From the NCBI GenBank assembly GCA_018658605.1, contig JABHUV010000206.1:1-10703 (forward strand): 10,703 bases of DNA, written 5' to 3'. The stretch is from Planctomycetaceae bacterium. GTDB taxonomy: Bacteria > Planctomycetota > Planctomycetia > Pirellulales > Pirellulaceae. The notes beneath the pieces are model-generated. The model did not search any database, was not told where the DNA came from, and saw nothing but the letters and a program-made list of their open reading frames with translations. The position numbers and the translations under genes are program-made. Positions 1 through 6,556 of the stretch are shown here, in pieces (positions within the stretch are counted from its first letter, which is position 1; each line of letters starts with the position of its first letter).

Positions 1-1
1 C

Positions 2-184
2 GAGGTGACCGAGATGCTGACGGATTATCAAGGCCGACCCAATGGCGGCGATGGCTGGCTAAGAACATTGCGTTTTGTGCCTAAAGAAAACAAGATCTAT
101 GTCAAAACCTACTCGCCGCTGTTAGATAAAACCGATGAAGCCGCAAAAGAAACGTTTACGATCGACTACAAGATGACGCCGTAG
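2..184 (+). CDS. Metallophosphoesterase, C-terminal fragment (runs off left edge)
   Basis: This is the last 60 codons of a gene that begins outside the window. It reads in frame from base 2 to a TAG at 182-184. The peptide begins EVTEMLTDYQGRPNGGDGW and continues with a beta-rich stretch containing TLRFVPKENKIYVKTYSPL, ending in DYKMTP. This arrangement (a 'YQ.RPNGG.GWLR' segment, then 'I.VKTYSP') is what I know from the C-terminal end of calcineurin-like metallophosphoesterases of planctomycetes and related bacteria. Many of these are secreted or act on nucleotides or phosphate esters. The metal-binding motifs (DxH, GDxxD, GNHE) would lie upstream, so activity cannot be judged here. The nucleoside-permease gene follows 135 bp downstream on the same strand. 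A functional link (phosphatase releasing nucleosides for uptake) is possible but speculative, because that gene appears to have its own promoter. Confidence 0.7.
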   Translation, partial: EVTEMLTDYQGRPNGGDGWLRTLRFVPKENKIYVKTYSPLLDKTDEAAKETFTIDYKMTP

Positions 185-234
185 AAAAATGGTGACCACG
201 TACGGAAGCCGCACCCTGCAGTCATCGTTTTCTC

Positions 235-264
235 TTGTAATGGTAAGTGCAATCACGCTACAAT
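235..264 (+). promoter_or_regulatory. Candidate sigma70-type promoter for the nucleoside permease gene
   Basis: A TTGTAA hexamer at 235-240 and a TACAAT hexamer at 259-264 are separated by 18 bp. The second matches the -10 consensus at five of six positions, the first matches -35 at four of six. Transcription would start near 271, leaving a leader of about 50 nt before the ATG at 320. Seen by eye only; sigma-factor preferences of this organism are not known. Confidence 0.45.
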
Positions 265-304
265 CAGCTTTCCAATTGTAAGATTCATAATTCGCTGGAA
301 TTCC

Positions 305-310
305 AAGGAG
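305..310 (+). promoter_or_regulatory. Strong ribosome binding site AAGGAG
   Basis: AAGGAG lies 9 nt before the ATG at 320. It is the best Shine-Dalgarno match in the window and fixes the start of the permease, whose N-terminus then aligns with the usual beginning of NupG-like proteins. Most other genes here have weak sites, so this one may be translated unusually well. Confidence 0.75.
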
Positions 311-319
311 TTTCCCCAT

Positions 320-1576
320 ATGTCTGTTTTCGTACGACTTTGCATCATGATGTTCCTGCAATTTTTCATCTGGGGCGCTTGGTACGTAACCGCTCCCAAC
401 TTCCTGAGCACCATTGGATTTGGGGCAAGTGATTTCAGTTGGACATATTCAGTAGGCCCACTCGCTGGAATTATTGCTCCTTTATTTATTGGAATGATCG
501 CGGACAGATTCTTTTCCGCGCAAAAAGTCCTAGCCGTTTTGCACCTTGCTGGTGGAGGTCTAATGCTCTTTGCAACCACCCAAATGACTGGGGTTGCTCC
601 ATCGGCTGACTTAATCAATATCATTTTCTTTGTGTACATGCTGACCTACTTTCCAACGCTGGCGCTGACCAACACAGTCGCCATGAAAAACATGACCAAT
701 TCGGACAAACAATTCCCCTATGTGCGAGTCTTTGGAACAATTGGTTGGATCGCAGCCGGTTTTGCGTTGACATTTCTAAAAATCGAAACCACTATCGAGA
801 TGTTCTATCTAACATCTGGTGCCGCAGTTTTGTTGGGAGTCTTTAGTTTTGGCTTGCCTGCCACCCCGCCAAACACAGATTCGCAGGTCACTATGAGCCA
901 ATTGCTGGGGATAGATGCCTTTAAGATTCTCAAAGACAAAAACTATTTAATCTTCATCGTATCTTCAGTTTTGATTTGTATCCCCTTGGCTTTCTATTAC
1001 CAAATTGCTAGCCGTGTGGTGGAAATGGTTGAGTTACCCATCGGACTCACGATGTCTTACGGCCAAATCTCTGAAATCTTATTTATGCTGCTTGTCCCTG
1101 TTATGCTAGTGCGACTAGGAGTGAAAAAGATGTTGGCCATCGGCATGTTAGCCTGGGCAGTTCGGTATGGGCTTTTTGCCTATGGTGCGTCTAGCCAACA
1201 AACTTTAATGATTATCGCCGGTGTTGCTTTACATGGCATCTGCTACGACTTCTTCTTTGTCACGGGACAAATGTATACGGACAAAAAAGCCCCTGAATCT
1301 ATCCGCGCTCAAGCCCAAGGGTTACTAGTCATGCTCACCTTAGGCATCGGCATGTTAATTGGCGCCCAAGTTGCAGGAGCAATTGAAACCTCCTGTACCC
1401 CCGTAGGTAGTACCGAACTTGCTGATATCGATTGGAAAACCCTATGGGGCCTTCCAGCTATCTTTGCAGTTGGTGTGCTAGTATTCTTTGCAGTGGCATT
1501 TAAGGATGATCCCCCAGAAGAAGACGAAGCCACATCTGAACCAGCATATGAACCGGCTTCTGAACCAACGCATTAA
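320..1576 (+). CDS. NupG/XapB-like nucleoside:H+ symporter (MFS, NHS family)
   Basis: This 418-residue inner-membrane permease fits the usual length of the nucleoside:H+ symporter branch of the major facilitator superfamily (NupG, XapB, YegT). The N-terminus has the family-typical [15 protein letters not shown] segment at residues 10-24 as the first membrane helix. An MFS motif-A-like loop, [15 protein letters not shown], lies at about 58-72 between helices 2 and 3. About twelve hydrophobic segments follow, with a break after roughly residue 180 where the central cytoplasmic loop is expected. The start is the ATG at 320, supported by the AAGGAG site. The last 28 residues form an acidic, low-complexity tail ending [12 protein letters not shown], which looks like a lineage-specific addition. 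The gene has its own likely promoter and converges with the secretin-like gene, with only 24 bp between stop codons. Nucleoside specificity is inferred from family; sugar transport cannot be excluded. Confidence 0.85.
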   Translation: MSVFVRLCIMMFLQFFIWGAWYVTAPNFLSTIGFGASDFSWTYSVGPLAGIIAPLFIGMIADRFFSAQKVLAVLHLAGGGLMLFATTQMTGVAPSADLINIIFFVYMLTYFPTLALTNTVAMKNMTNSDKQFPYVRVFGTIGWIAAGFALTFLKIETTIEMFYLTSGAAVLLGVFSFGLPATPPNTDSQVTMSQLLGIDAFKILKDKNYLIFIVSSVLICIPLAFYYQIASRVVEMVELPIGLTMSYGQISEILFMLLVPVMLVRLGVKKMLAIGMLAWAVRYGLFAYGASSQQTLMIIAGVALHGICYDFFFVTGQMYTDKKAPESIRAQAQGLLVMLTLGIGMLIGAQVAGAIETSCTPVGSTELADIDWKTLWGLPAIFAVGVLVFFAVAFKDDPPEEDEATSEPAYEPASEPTH

Positions 1577-1595
1577 TTGATGGTTCTAATTCCTG

Positions 1596-1612
1596 TTGCA
1601 CTACGGTGCCAA
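1596..1612 (+). terminator. Weak hairpin with cUACGg loop after the permease gene
   Basis: TTGCAC (1596-1601), a TACG loop (1602-1605) and GTGCCAA (1606-1612) form a short stem with one bulged C. Read on the plus strand the loop is C(UACG)G, a UNCG-type extra-stable tetraloop. A T-run occurs only about 12 nt later (1625-1630), so this is not a textbook intrinsic terminator. It could mark the 3' end of the permease mRNA. It overlaps the last codons of the convergent gene, so chance is possible. Confidence 0.3.
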
Positions 1613-2785
1613 GGCGATACGCTCTTTTTTCAGCTCGATAGCTTCCAAGAGGATTAGCAGATCAACTTTTTCTTGGACTTTACGCGAGTTGTAAATCGTT
1701 TCGCCAATTAGCGGCAAGTCCGATAACAACAGTATCTTCTCTTTGGTTTCACGCACCCGTACCAACGGCATGCCGTATATTAACAACTGCTCACCAACTC
1801 CTAGATTCGCTAATATATCGCGTTGGTGATGACGAACTTGCGGTAAACCTCGGTGCAGCGACTTAGTGCGCTGGGAAGCATCGACCTGCGTAACACGTGG
1901 CTTAATACTTAAACGCATCCCACCGTTGGCCAACCGCTCTGGCAAGACTGCCATCTTGAGTCCCCAAGGCTCGTATGCCACATCTATTTTTCCGTTGTCA
2001 TGGGGAGTCACTCGAGGTAATTTTCCACCAATTTCAAACTCGGCAGTGCGTCCATCGATCGTCAACATTTCCGGAGCGGCAACCAACTTTAAGGCGTTAT
2101 TATCCGCAGCGGCCTTAAAAAATGACGCCAACTTGTCCGACTGGCCAACAACCTCATGCTCCATTTTCCCAATCTTGGTCGCTCCTAACGGCCATTGGAT
2201 ATTATGTTCTTCTAGTTGCAAATGAGACATTTCCATAATCCTCACCTTCAACTGAATCTGCTTCTCAACGACACTCTGAACTACCTCCAGATGATTCAAC
2301 ACCTGGGGATAGAATTCTGCAGCCACTCGGTCAATACGATCTATCACTGTTTGGCTTGAAACAGAGCCAGACATTAGCAATTCACCGTTTAGTTCACTGA
2401 GGGCCAACTGCTCGTTAGGAAACTCTCTTGATAACACACTCTTCAATTTTGCTAAACTTGCGTGAATTACAATATCGTATTGCTGCACGTGACCTTGTGC
2501 ACTAAACAGACGCATTTCCGTTTTACCCGGTTTAAGCGCCAACAGACGAATCTTCGTTGGGCTCAAGGGCTCAACTTTGATTAACTGTGAATCGCCGAAG
2601 TACAGCCGCCGTACGTTAAAGGGTAAGACCAACGTTCGCTGCTCGCTGCTGCGCAACTTGATCGATTCGATTTCCCCCTCAACAGTTATGCTAGCCTGTC
2701 CGTCATCATTACCCGGTGGGTCAGCCCACGCATAACCAGCGAGTGTCAGACATACGCAAAAATAGATTACTCGTTTAGAGAACAT
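1601..2785 (-). CDS. CpaC/RcpA-like secretin-domain protein (Flp/Tad pilus type)
   Basis: Read from the ATG at 2785, this is a 394-residue exported protein. Residues 1-21 form a signal peptide (MFSKRV, hydrophobic core, then GYAWA before Asp-Pro-Pro). Residues about 35-110 resemble the N-terminal pilus-formation domain of CpaC/RcpA, including the pattern 'VEGEIESIKL..SEQRTLVLPF' and 'LLALKPGKTEMRLF'. Residues about 113-172 look like a BON-type domain (LNGELLMSGSVSS). The rest matches the secretin core, with MLTIDGRTAEFEIGGKLP near 240-257 and LSDLPLIGETIYNSR near 354-368. The family forms outer-membrane rings that let Flp pili or secreted proteins through. At under 400 residues it is shorter than the roughly 450-550 I expect for CpaC. 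A longer in-frame start at 2914 would overlap the upstream gene by 77 bp and bury the signal peptide, so I prefer 2785. It lies 52 bp downstream of the CpaB-like gene, probably in the same transcript. Confidence 0.75.
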   Translation of the reverse strand: MFSKRVIYFCVCLTLAGYAWADPPGNDDGQASITVEGEIESIKLRSSEQRTLVLPFNVRRLYFGDSQLIKVEPLSPTKIRLLALKPGKTEMRLFSAQGHVQQYDIVIHASLAKLKSVLSREFPNEQLALSELNGELLMSGSVSSQTVIDRIDRVAAEFYPQVLNHLEVVQSVVEKQIQLKVRIMEMSHLQLEEHNIQWPLGATKIGKMEHEVVGQSDKLASFFKAAADNNALKLVAAPEMLTIDGRTAEFEIGGKLPRVTPHDNGKIDVAYEPWGLKMAVLPERLANGGMRLSIKPRVTQVDASQRTKSLHRGLPQVRHHQRDILANLGVGEQLLIYGMPLVRVRETKEKILLLSDLPLIGETIYNSRKVQEKVDLLILLEAIELKKERIALAP

Positions 2786-2837
2786 ATTAGTACTTTCATT
2801 GCTTTCATTCGATGCGTTCGTGTCATTTGGTTTTGCA

Positions 2838-3854
2838 TTACTTGTTGGTCGTAGCTGCATCAGCTTTTTCTGCAATAATGATAGTCGGATCACTATCCTG
2901 TTTAATCCATTCATAATGGGTCACACCATCAGGGGTCATGACTTCCATCTTCCAATAGACTTCGAGCGGAGTTACCTCTTGTGGTGGATTATCAATTTGG
3001 GGATCGACTTCCGGCGTATCGACAATAGCGACTTCCGGGACGTCTAACACACCTGACGTATTTGGTTCATTCTCGGGCACGTCCGAGATGCTGGTGGTTG
3101 GCGTGGTATCCGGAGGCGATCCCATATCTACAATCTTAGGGGCAACTAAAAGTCTCAGCGTTTCAAGCGTTGTCAGCATCCCCGCAGGCAAATCCTGCTG
3201 TTGGGTGGCTCCCGTTAAACTCAAATGCAACGTCCCCAAGTCCATTGCCAATTGAATCGCTGCGACGGTTTCCTGTGGTACTAATACCGAAAGTGCCGCC
3301 TGCGAATCTTCCGCGCTCGATTCGCCCGAGGTCTGCAAAACCTCAACCCCCGTGGCCAAACGTGAAATGCCGACTTTCAAGTGGTTCTTCTCATCCCTGA
3401 TCAATGCTGTTATGTCGACGCGACAACCTGCCTTGAGCAACTCTGTGAGCATTGGATCTAGATAACTTTCGATCGCAATCACACCATACCCAACAGGTAC
3501 TGAGGTCACTGAATCCTCCTCAACGGCGAGCGGTTCGCTGGAACTCAACAGATCCACGGTAATTGGTAAATCAACACTTAGGCGTTGAGTGGCATATTGA
3601 TCGCGAATCAATCCAATATCTTCCACAACATCAAGCCCATCCACTTGGTTCAAACTAACCTCAATGATCTTGATCTTAGTCATGTCAAACAGTTCACCTG
3701 CATCCATGTCAATCGCGGTCGCATAAACCCGAACAGTCTCACCCCGCAGGGTATCCTTTTTAGCATCCGAGGATTCATTTACGCTCACAGTGCAAACTAG
3801 TCCGAGTAGCAAAATTCCAATAAGCAGCATCGGTAATTTTAGTATTTTTAACAA
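2838..3854 (-). CDS. CpaB/RcpC-like Flp pilus assembly protein with acidic C-terminal extension
   Basis: This 338-residue protein has an N-terminal membrane anchor or signal segment (residues 7-23). A SAF-like domain follows at about 41-103 (VRVYATAIDMDAGELFD, ending TQRLSVDLPITVDLL). The CpaB/RcpC core spans about 118-215, with VPVGYGVIAIES, LKAGCRVDITALI and the closing 'LSVLVPQETVAAI...GTLHLSLTG'. Proteins of this family sit in the periplasm and support the CpaC secretin ring. Residues about 243-298 are Pro/Asp/Glu-rich and probably disordered. They lead to a short C-terminal element (residues 299-320, WKMEVMTPDGVTHYEW) that classical CpaB proteins lack, as far as I know. The start is TTG at 3852-3854, with an AAAGGGAA site about 11 nt upstream. 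The next ATG, at 3830, has no visible binding site and would shorten the positively charged N-region. The secretin gene follows after 52 bp. Confidence 0.75.
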   Translation of the reverse strand: MLKILKLPMLLIGILLLGLVCTVSVNESSDAKKDTLRGETVRVYATAIDMDAGELFDMTKIKIIEVSLNQVDGLDVVEDIGLIRDQYATQRLSVDLPITVDLLSSSEPLAVEEDSVTSVPVGYGVIAIESYLDPMLTELLKAGCRVDITALIRDEKNHLKVGISRLATGVEVLQTSGESSAEDSQAALSVLVPQETVAAIQLAMDLGTLHLSLTGATQQQDLPAGMLTTLETLRLLVAPKIVDMGSPPDTTPTTSISDVPENEPNTSGVLDVPEVAIVDTPEVDPQIDNPPQEVTPLEVYWKMEVMTPDGVTHYEWIKQDSDPTIIIAEKADAATTNK

Positions 3855-3881
3855 CGGTCCAAGTTCCCTTTAAATGCTGAT

Positions 3882-3894
3882 GTAGACTGTCTAC
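3882..3894. promoter_or_regulatory. Candidate operator: 13-bp palindrome GTAGACTGTCTAC
   Basis: GTAGAC and GTCTAC form a perfect 6-bp inverted repeat around a single T, 28-40 bp upstream of the TTG start of the CpaB-like gene. On the minus strand a weak -10-like TATCTA (3910-3905) lies just upstream, which would place the palindrome close to the transcription start, a common repressor position. I cannot name the regulator, and no regulator gene is in the window. Confidence 0.35.
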
Positions 3895-3960
3895 CCTAAA
3901 CACCTAGATAGTCCCTGATTACAGCATCGGAACAATAGTTGCGTCGCCGTGACAGGATTC

Positions 3961-4026
3961 GGAAAAAATGGAAAAATCGTTACAGGCTACCTATTTTAAC
4001 AGGCAGGAAACTGTTTAACGATTTCC
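3961..4026 (-). terminator. Probable intrinsic terminator after the SelA-like gene pair
   Basis: On the minus strand, AAATCGTTA (4024-4016) pairs perfectly with TAACGATTT (3982-3974), and three more pairs (CAG with CTG) extend the stem past a 2-nt bulge. The minus-strand transcript then runs into a T-rich stretch, TTTTTCCATTTTTTCC, at about 3976-3961. This lies about 75-140 bp after the stop codon of the SelA-like gene at 4101 and before the CpaB-like gene. It would separate the two minus-strand transcripts. The stem is AT-rich and the loop is long (about 25 nt), so strength is uncertain. Confidence 0.5.
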
Positions 4027-4100
4027 TTGCCTCACAACACTTCCCCTAAGGTGCTTTCCGCCGCCACTTGGTTCGTTTGGTGTCGAGCTTAGTTAAGTAA

Positions 4101-5279
4101 CTAGTGGATCTGGCGAAGGAGAGCAGCGATTAGAGGTTCAATTTCATTTTCTCGTACTGCCATGGCATTGATTACAAGCACACCTTCATCCAAACGGCTA
4201 TGGCCAACAAATACTCGGGGACTAGAGCTCCGCAAGCATTGGCAAACTTCAAAGGCATCCTGCTCCGCGTTGACTTTTACATTCAGCCGCGGAACATGAT
4301 TTTCACGAGCGGTCAGTTCGGTAGCAACTCCTTCGGCATGCAAAGCAGTTGAAATTCGTTGCAACATATCGTGACACAAATTCAACAATTTTGACTGGTC
4401 CGGTCCGAGAAATTTCTGCAGTGCCGTCATCACTGCCATGATTGATTCCTTAGATACCTTGAGTCCACGTCCAATGCCGTGCCGAGGCATCCCGACAACT
4501 TCACCTGCAACAAAAAACTCCGCCGGTGCCGTCCACAATGCTGGGTGATCGTCCATATCCAGCATTTGTAGTAGTGCAGAACCGACTAAGGTGCGTGTTC
4601 CAAGTAAAAGTCCAGTCGCTTGCGGCCCACACATCGCTTTACCGCCACTAAACGCCACAAGGTCTGCCCCCGCATCGACTAATCGCTTGAGGTTCTCCAC
4701 GGGCGGAATTTCTCCGGCCGCGTCCACAAGGACTGGTAAACCATGTTCTTTTGCAACTCGTATGACATCTGCTAATAACGGTCGTGAGCTGTCGGTTTGA
4801 ACGTACAATATTCCCGCTGTTTGCTCAGTGATCGCTGCGGCATATTCCCAGGGTTCAACGCGTCGCACTCCAGCACCACTGACAACTTCATTCATTCCGA
4901 CCGCTACTAATTTTGCACCAGCAGCACGCACGGCATGGTCATAACCACTGCGTTGGTCACAGGCAACAAGTAGTTCATTTGGAAACTGTGTTGTCTCGGG
5001 CAGCGATTCCATACGAGCAAGATCAGTTCCTGCTAGGATAGCTGCCGTGCCCAGTGTTAATGCTGCCGCTGCACCGGAAGCAACCAGACCAGCTTCGCAG
5101 TCGAGCCATTGTGAAAGTTGTTGGGAAACGGCTATTTGCAGTTCTTCGATAGCAACAGATTGATGCGCCGCAGCATCATAGGCAGCGAGTGCCGCGGTAT
5201 GCAAGGGCGCGCCGCCTAATCGAGTGACTGTGCCACAGGCGTTTATAATTGGCACAACACCGAGGTCTTCATATTTCAT
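4101..5279 (-). CDS. SelA-like/DgaE-like PLP-dependent enzyme, copy 1
   Basis: This 392-residue cytoplasmic enzyme is a fold-type I PLP protein related to selenocysteine synthase SelA and D-glucosaminate-6-phosphate ammonia-lyase DgaE. The N-terminus carries the family signature INACGTVTRLGG (12-23). A cofactor-binding Ala/Gly-rich turn lies near 67-79 (ASGAAAALTLGTA). The aspartate contacting the pyridine nitrogen is probably D186 in LVDAAGE, and the Schiff-base lysine is probably K214 in FSGGKAMCGPQATG. The GIGRGLKVSKE motif (268-278) is shared with the neighbouring copy. The family carries out eliminations or ammonia-lyase reactions on amino acids and amino-sugar acids; SelA itself needs tRNA-Sec. 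Nothing here points to selenium metabolism. The start is ATG at 5279 with an AAGAGGA site 10 nt upstream. The gene follows copy 2 after 35 bp and is probably co-transcribed. The substrate is unknown. Confidence 0.82.
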   Translation of the reverse strand: MKYEDLGVVPIINACGTVTRLGGAPLHTAALAAYDAAAHQSVAIEELQIAVSQQLSQWLDCEAGLVASGAAAALTLGTAAILAGTDLARMESLPETTQFPNELLVACDQRSGYDHAVRAAGAKLVAVGMNEVVSGAGVRRVEPWEYAAAITEQTAGILYVQTDSSRPLLADVIRVAKEHGLPVLVDAAGEIPPVENLKRLVDAGADLVAFSGGKAMCGPQATGLLLGTRTLVGSALLQMLDMDDHPALWTAPAEFFVAGEVVGMPRHGIGRGLKVSKESIMAVMTALQKFLGPDQSKLLNLCHDMLQRISTALHAEGVATELTARENHVPRLNVKVNAEQDAFEVCQCLRSSSPRVFVGHSRLDEGVLVINAMAVRENEIEPLIAALLRQIH

Positions 5280-5289
5280 TATCCATCGT

Positions 5290-5296
5290 TCCTCTT
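5290..5296 (-). promoter_or_regulatory. Ribosome binding site AAGAGGA for SelA-like copy 1
   Basis: On the minus strand AAGAGGA lies 10 nt before the ATG at 5279, inside the 35-bp gap between the two SelA-like genes. This supports independent translation initiation of the second gene in a shared transcript. Confidence 0.55.
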
Positions 5297-5314
5297 ATTA
5301 CTCATGGTATGACA

Positions 5315-6427
5315 TTAGCTTAATAAGTCACACACCTTATTACAGGCAAGCTCTAATTCCTCATCCGTCATCTCAATCGCATCTAAATATAGAAATCCCT
5401 CATTGGCATGGTGTGCTCGAGCTACCACTGACGGGTTTCCTTCCGCTAATGCTCTATTAAGTGAATGGGCGTCATGCGAGGTGACATTAGGGTCTGGCGT
5501 CAAACGCACCCGTGAAAACGGGCAACCATTAGGGTCCTTATCGATTCCGAGGCTTAATCCATCAATATTTGAGAGCAATTCCATAATACGATCGACTTTG
5601 CGGTCTTGCTCGACAGTCCAAGCCTGCACATCCTCATTCGCTCGATATTCCATAGCGGCAATCGCCCCCACAATCGCTTCTTTGCCCGCTTTCATCCCGC
5701 GACCAATTCCACGATTCTGTAAGTAGACCGCTTCAACATACTTGCCCTTACCAGCAATGATTCCGGCAGTTGTGGAACATAGATATTTGTGGGCACTGGT
5801 GATGACCAGATCGACTCCCAGGTTAATTAGTTCCGACATTCGTTGGTCTTGTGCTGCCGCATCCACAATCACAGGTGTCTCGTATTGATGTGCTAAAGAG
5901 ATTATTTCAGCCAAGCTAAGCATACCCTTGCGGACGGTATGATGTGATTCGACCGCGAGTACGGCCGCTATGTCCTGTTGCTGCAACGCCTGCTCAAGTT
6001 GTACCGGTAACGTACGGTTAACTTCACCAATGATCTCTGGTACAGCGCCTGCAAGGCGTATATTTTGTGTAATAGGAGCACCATAGTTCACACAATGACC
6101 TGTTTGAATGATGATTTTATTGCGCATGCCCGTTGCATCAGGTAGCTGCAACACATTTCCCAATTCAGTACCAGTCATGCAGCCAGCGATCGATAACGTA
6201 ATACCTGCCGCTGTACAGGCTGTCACACATCCTGTTTCGGATCCCCAAGTACTTGCAATGACCTTCCCCGCGGCTGCTTGCAATTCGTCCAAATCAAAAA
6301 AGTGGTTAAGCGATTCACGAACTTGATCAGCGATTTCTGGTAACACGATCGCACCGCACAAATGTGTCATTTTCCCGCAAGCATTAATGATCTTTGTAAG
6401 TTGGTATTCTGAGTGTAAATCGGTCAT
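5315..6427 (-). CDS. SelA-like PLP-dependent enzyme, copy 2 (first gene of the pair)
   Basis: This 370-residue paralogue of the downstream gene has the same layout: INACGKMTHLCGA at 14-26, an Ala/Thr/Cys-rich cofactor loop near 67-78, and D189 in VIVDAAAQD as the probable pyridine-binding aspartate. K214 in TSAHKYLCSTTAG is the probable PLP lysine, and GIGRGMKAGKE lies at 240-250. Between residues 109 and 127 it has GHCVNYGAPITQNIRLAGA, about four residues longer than the same region of copy 1. This version resembles the 'selA-related' branch found next to amidohydrolases in Enterococcus and Aeromonas-type clusters. Divergence from copy 1 is large, so this is not a recent duplication, and the two may differ in substrate or form a mixed oligomer. 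The ATG at 6427 sits next to the divergent promoter region, with only a weak GGA-containing site ahead of it. Confidence 0.82.
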   Translation of the reverse strand: MTDLHSEYQLTKIINACGKMTHLCGAIVLPEIADQVRESLNHFFDLDELQAAAGKVIASTWGSETGCVTACTAAGITLSIAGCMTGTELGNVLQLPDATGMRNKIIIQTGHCVNYGAPITQNIRLAGAVPEIIGEVNRTLPVQLEQALQQQDIAAVLAVESHHTVRKGMLSLAEIISLAHQYETPVIVDAAAQDQRMSELINLGVDLVITSAHKYLCSTTAGIIAGKGKYVEAVYLQNRGIGRGMKAGKEAIVGAIAAMEYRANEDVQAWTVEQDRKVDRIMELLSNIDGLSLGIDKDPNGCPFSRVRLTPDPNVTSHDAHSLNRALAEGNPSVVARAHHANEGFLYLDAIEMTDEELELACNKVCDLLS

Positions 6428-6556
6428 TTGAATTCCGTTAATCGTCGCTGCTATGTTGGTGAAAAAGAACGTACCTTATTCTATAATGAATTCGGCCCGC
6501 GTATCGCCGATCCTAGTGATTCCTATCCTCTCAAACTGAGTTCCCAATATTTTACC
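6428..6556. promoter_or_regulatory. Divergent promoter region between SelA-like pair and amidohydrolase
   Basis: This 129-bp region separates two head-to-head genes and should hold promoters for both. A perfect TATAAT lies at 6482-6487 on the plus strand, with a TTGGTG at 6456-6461 whose 20-bp spacing is longer than ideal. Transcription would start near 6494, about 63 nt before the amidohydrolase ATG. Two similar sites, TGAATTCCG at 6429-6437 and TGAATTCGG at 6487-6495, flank this region 58 bp apart. The second touches the -10 hexamer, so they could be operator half-sites. I found no convincing minus-strand promoter by eye. Confidence 0.5.

Noticed and set aside
2786..2914. Extension of the secretin frame back to 2914
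   Set aside because: It would overlap the upstream gene by 77 bp and place 43 hydrophilic residues before an evident signal peptide.
4090..4103. 14-bp palindrome TAGTTA-AG-TAACTA at the end of SelA-like copy 1
   Set aside because: It overlaps the stop codon, has a 2-nt loop too small for an RNA hairpin, and is AT-rich; no supporting context for an operator.
4101..6427. Selenocysteine synthase (selA) and a selenium pathway
   Set aside because: The proteins are SelA-like in fold, but two copies occur next to an amidohydrolase, with no SelB, SelD or tRNA-Sec in the window; the DgaE-like/selA-related branch fits better.
6428..6556. Extension of the amidohydrolase frame back to TTG at 6428
   Set aside because: It lacks family similarity and a ribosome binding site and spans a perfect -10 hexamer; the conserved N-terminus starts at 6557.
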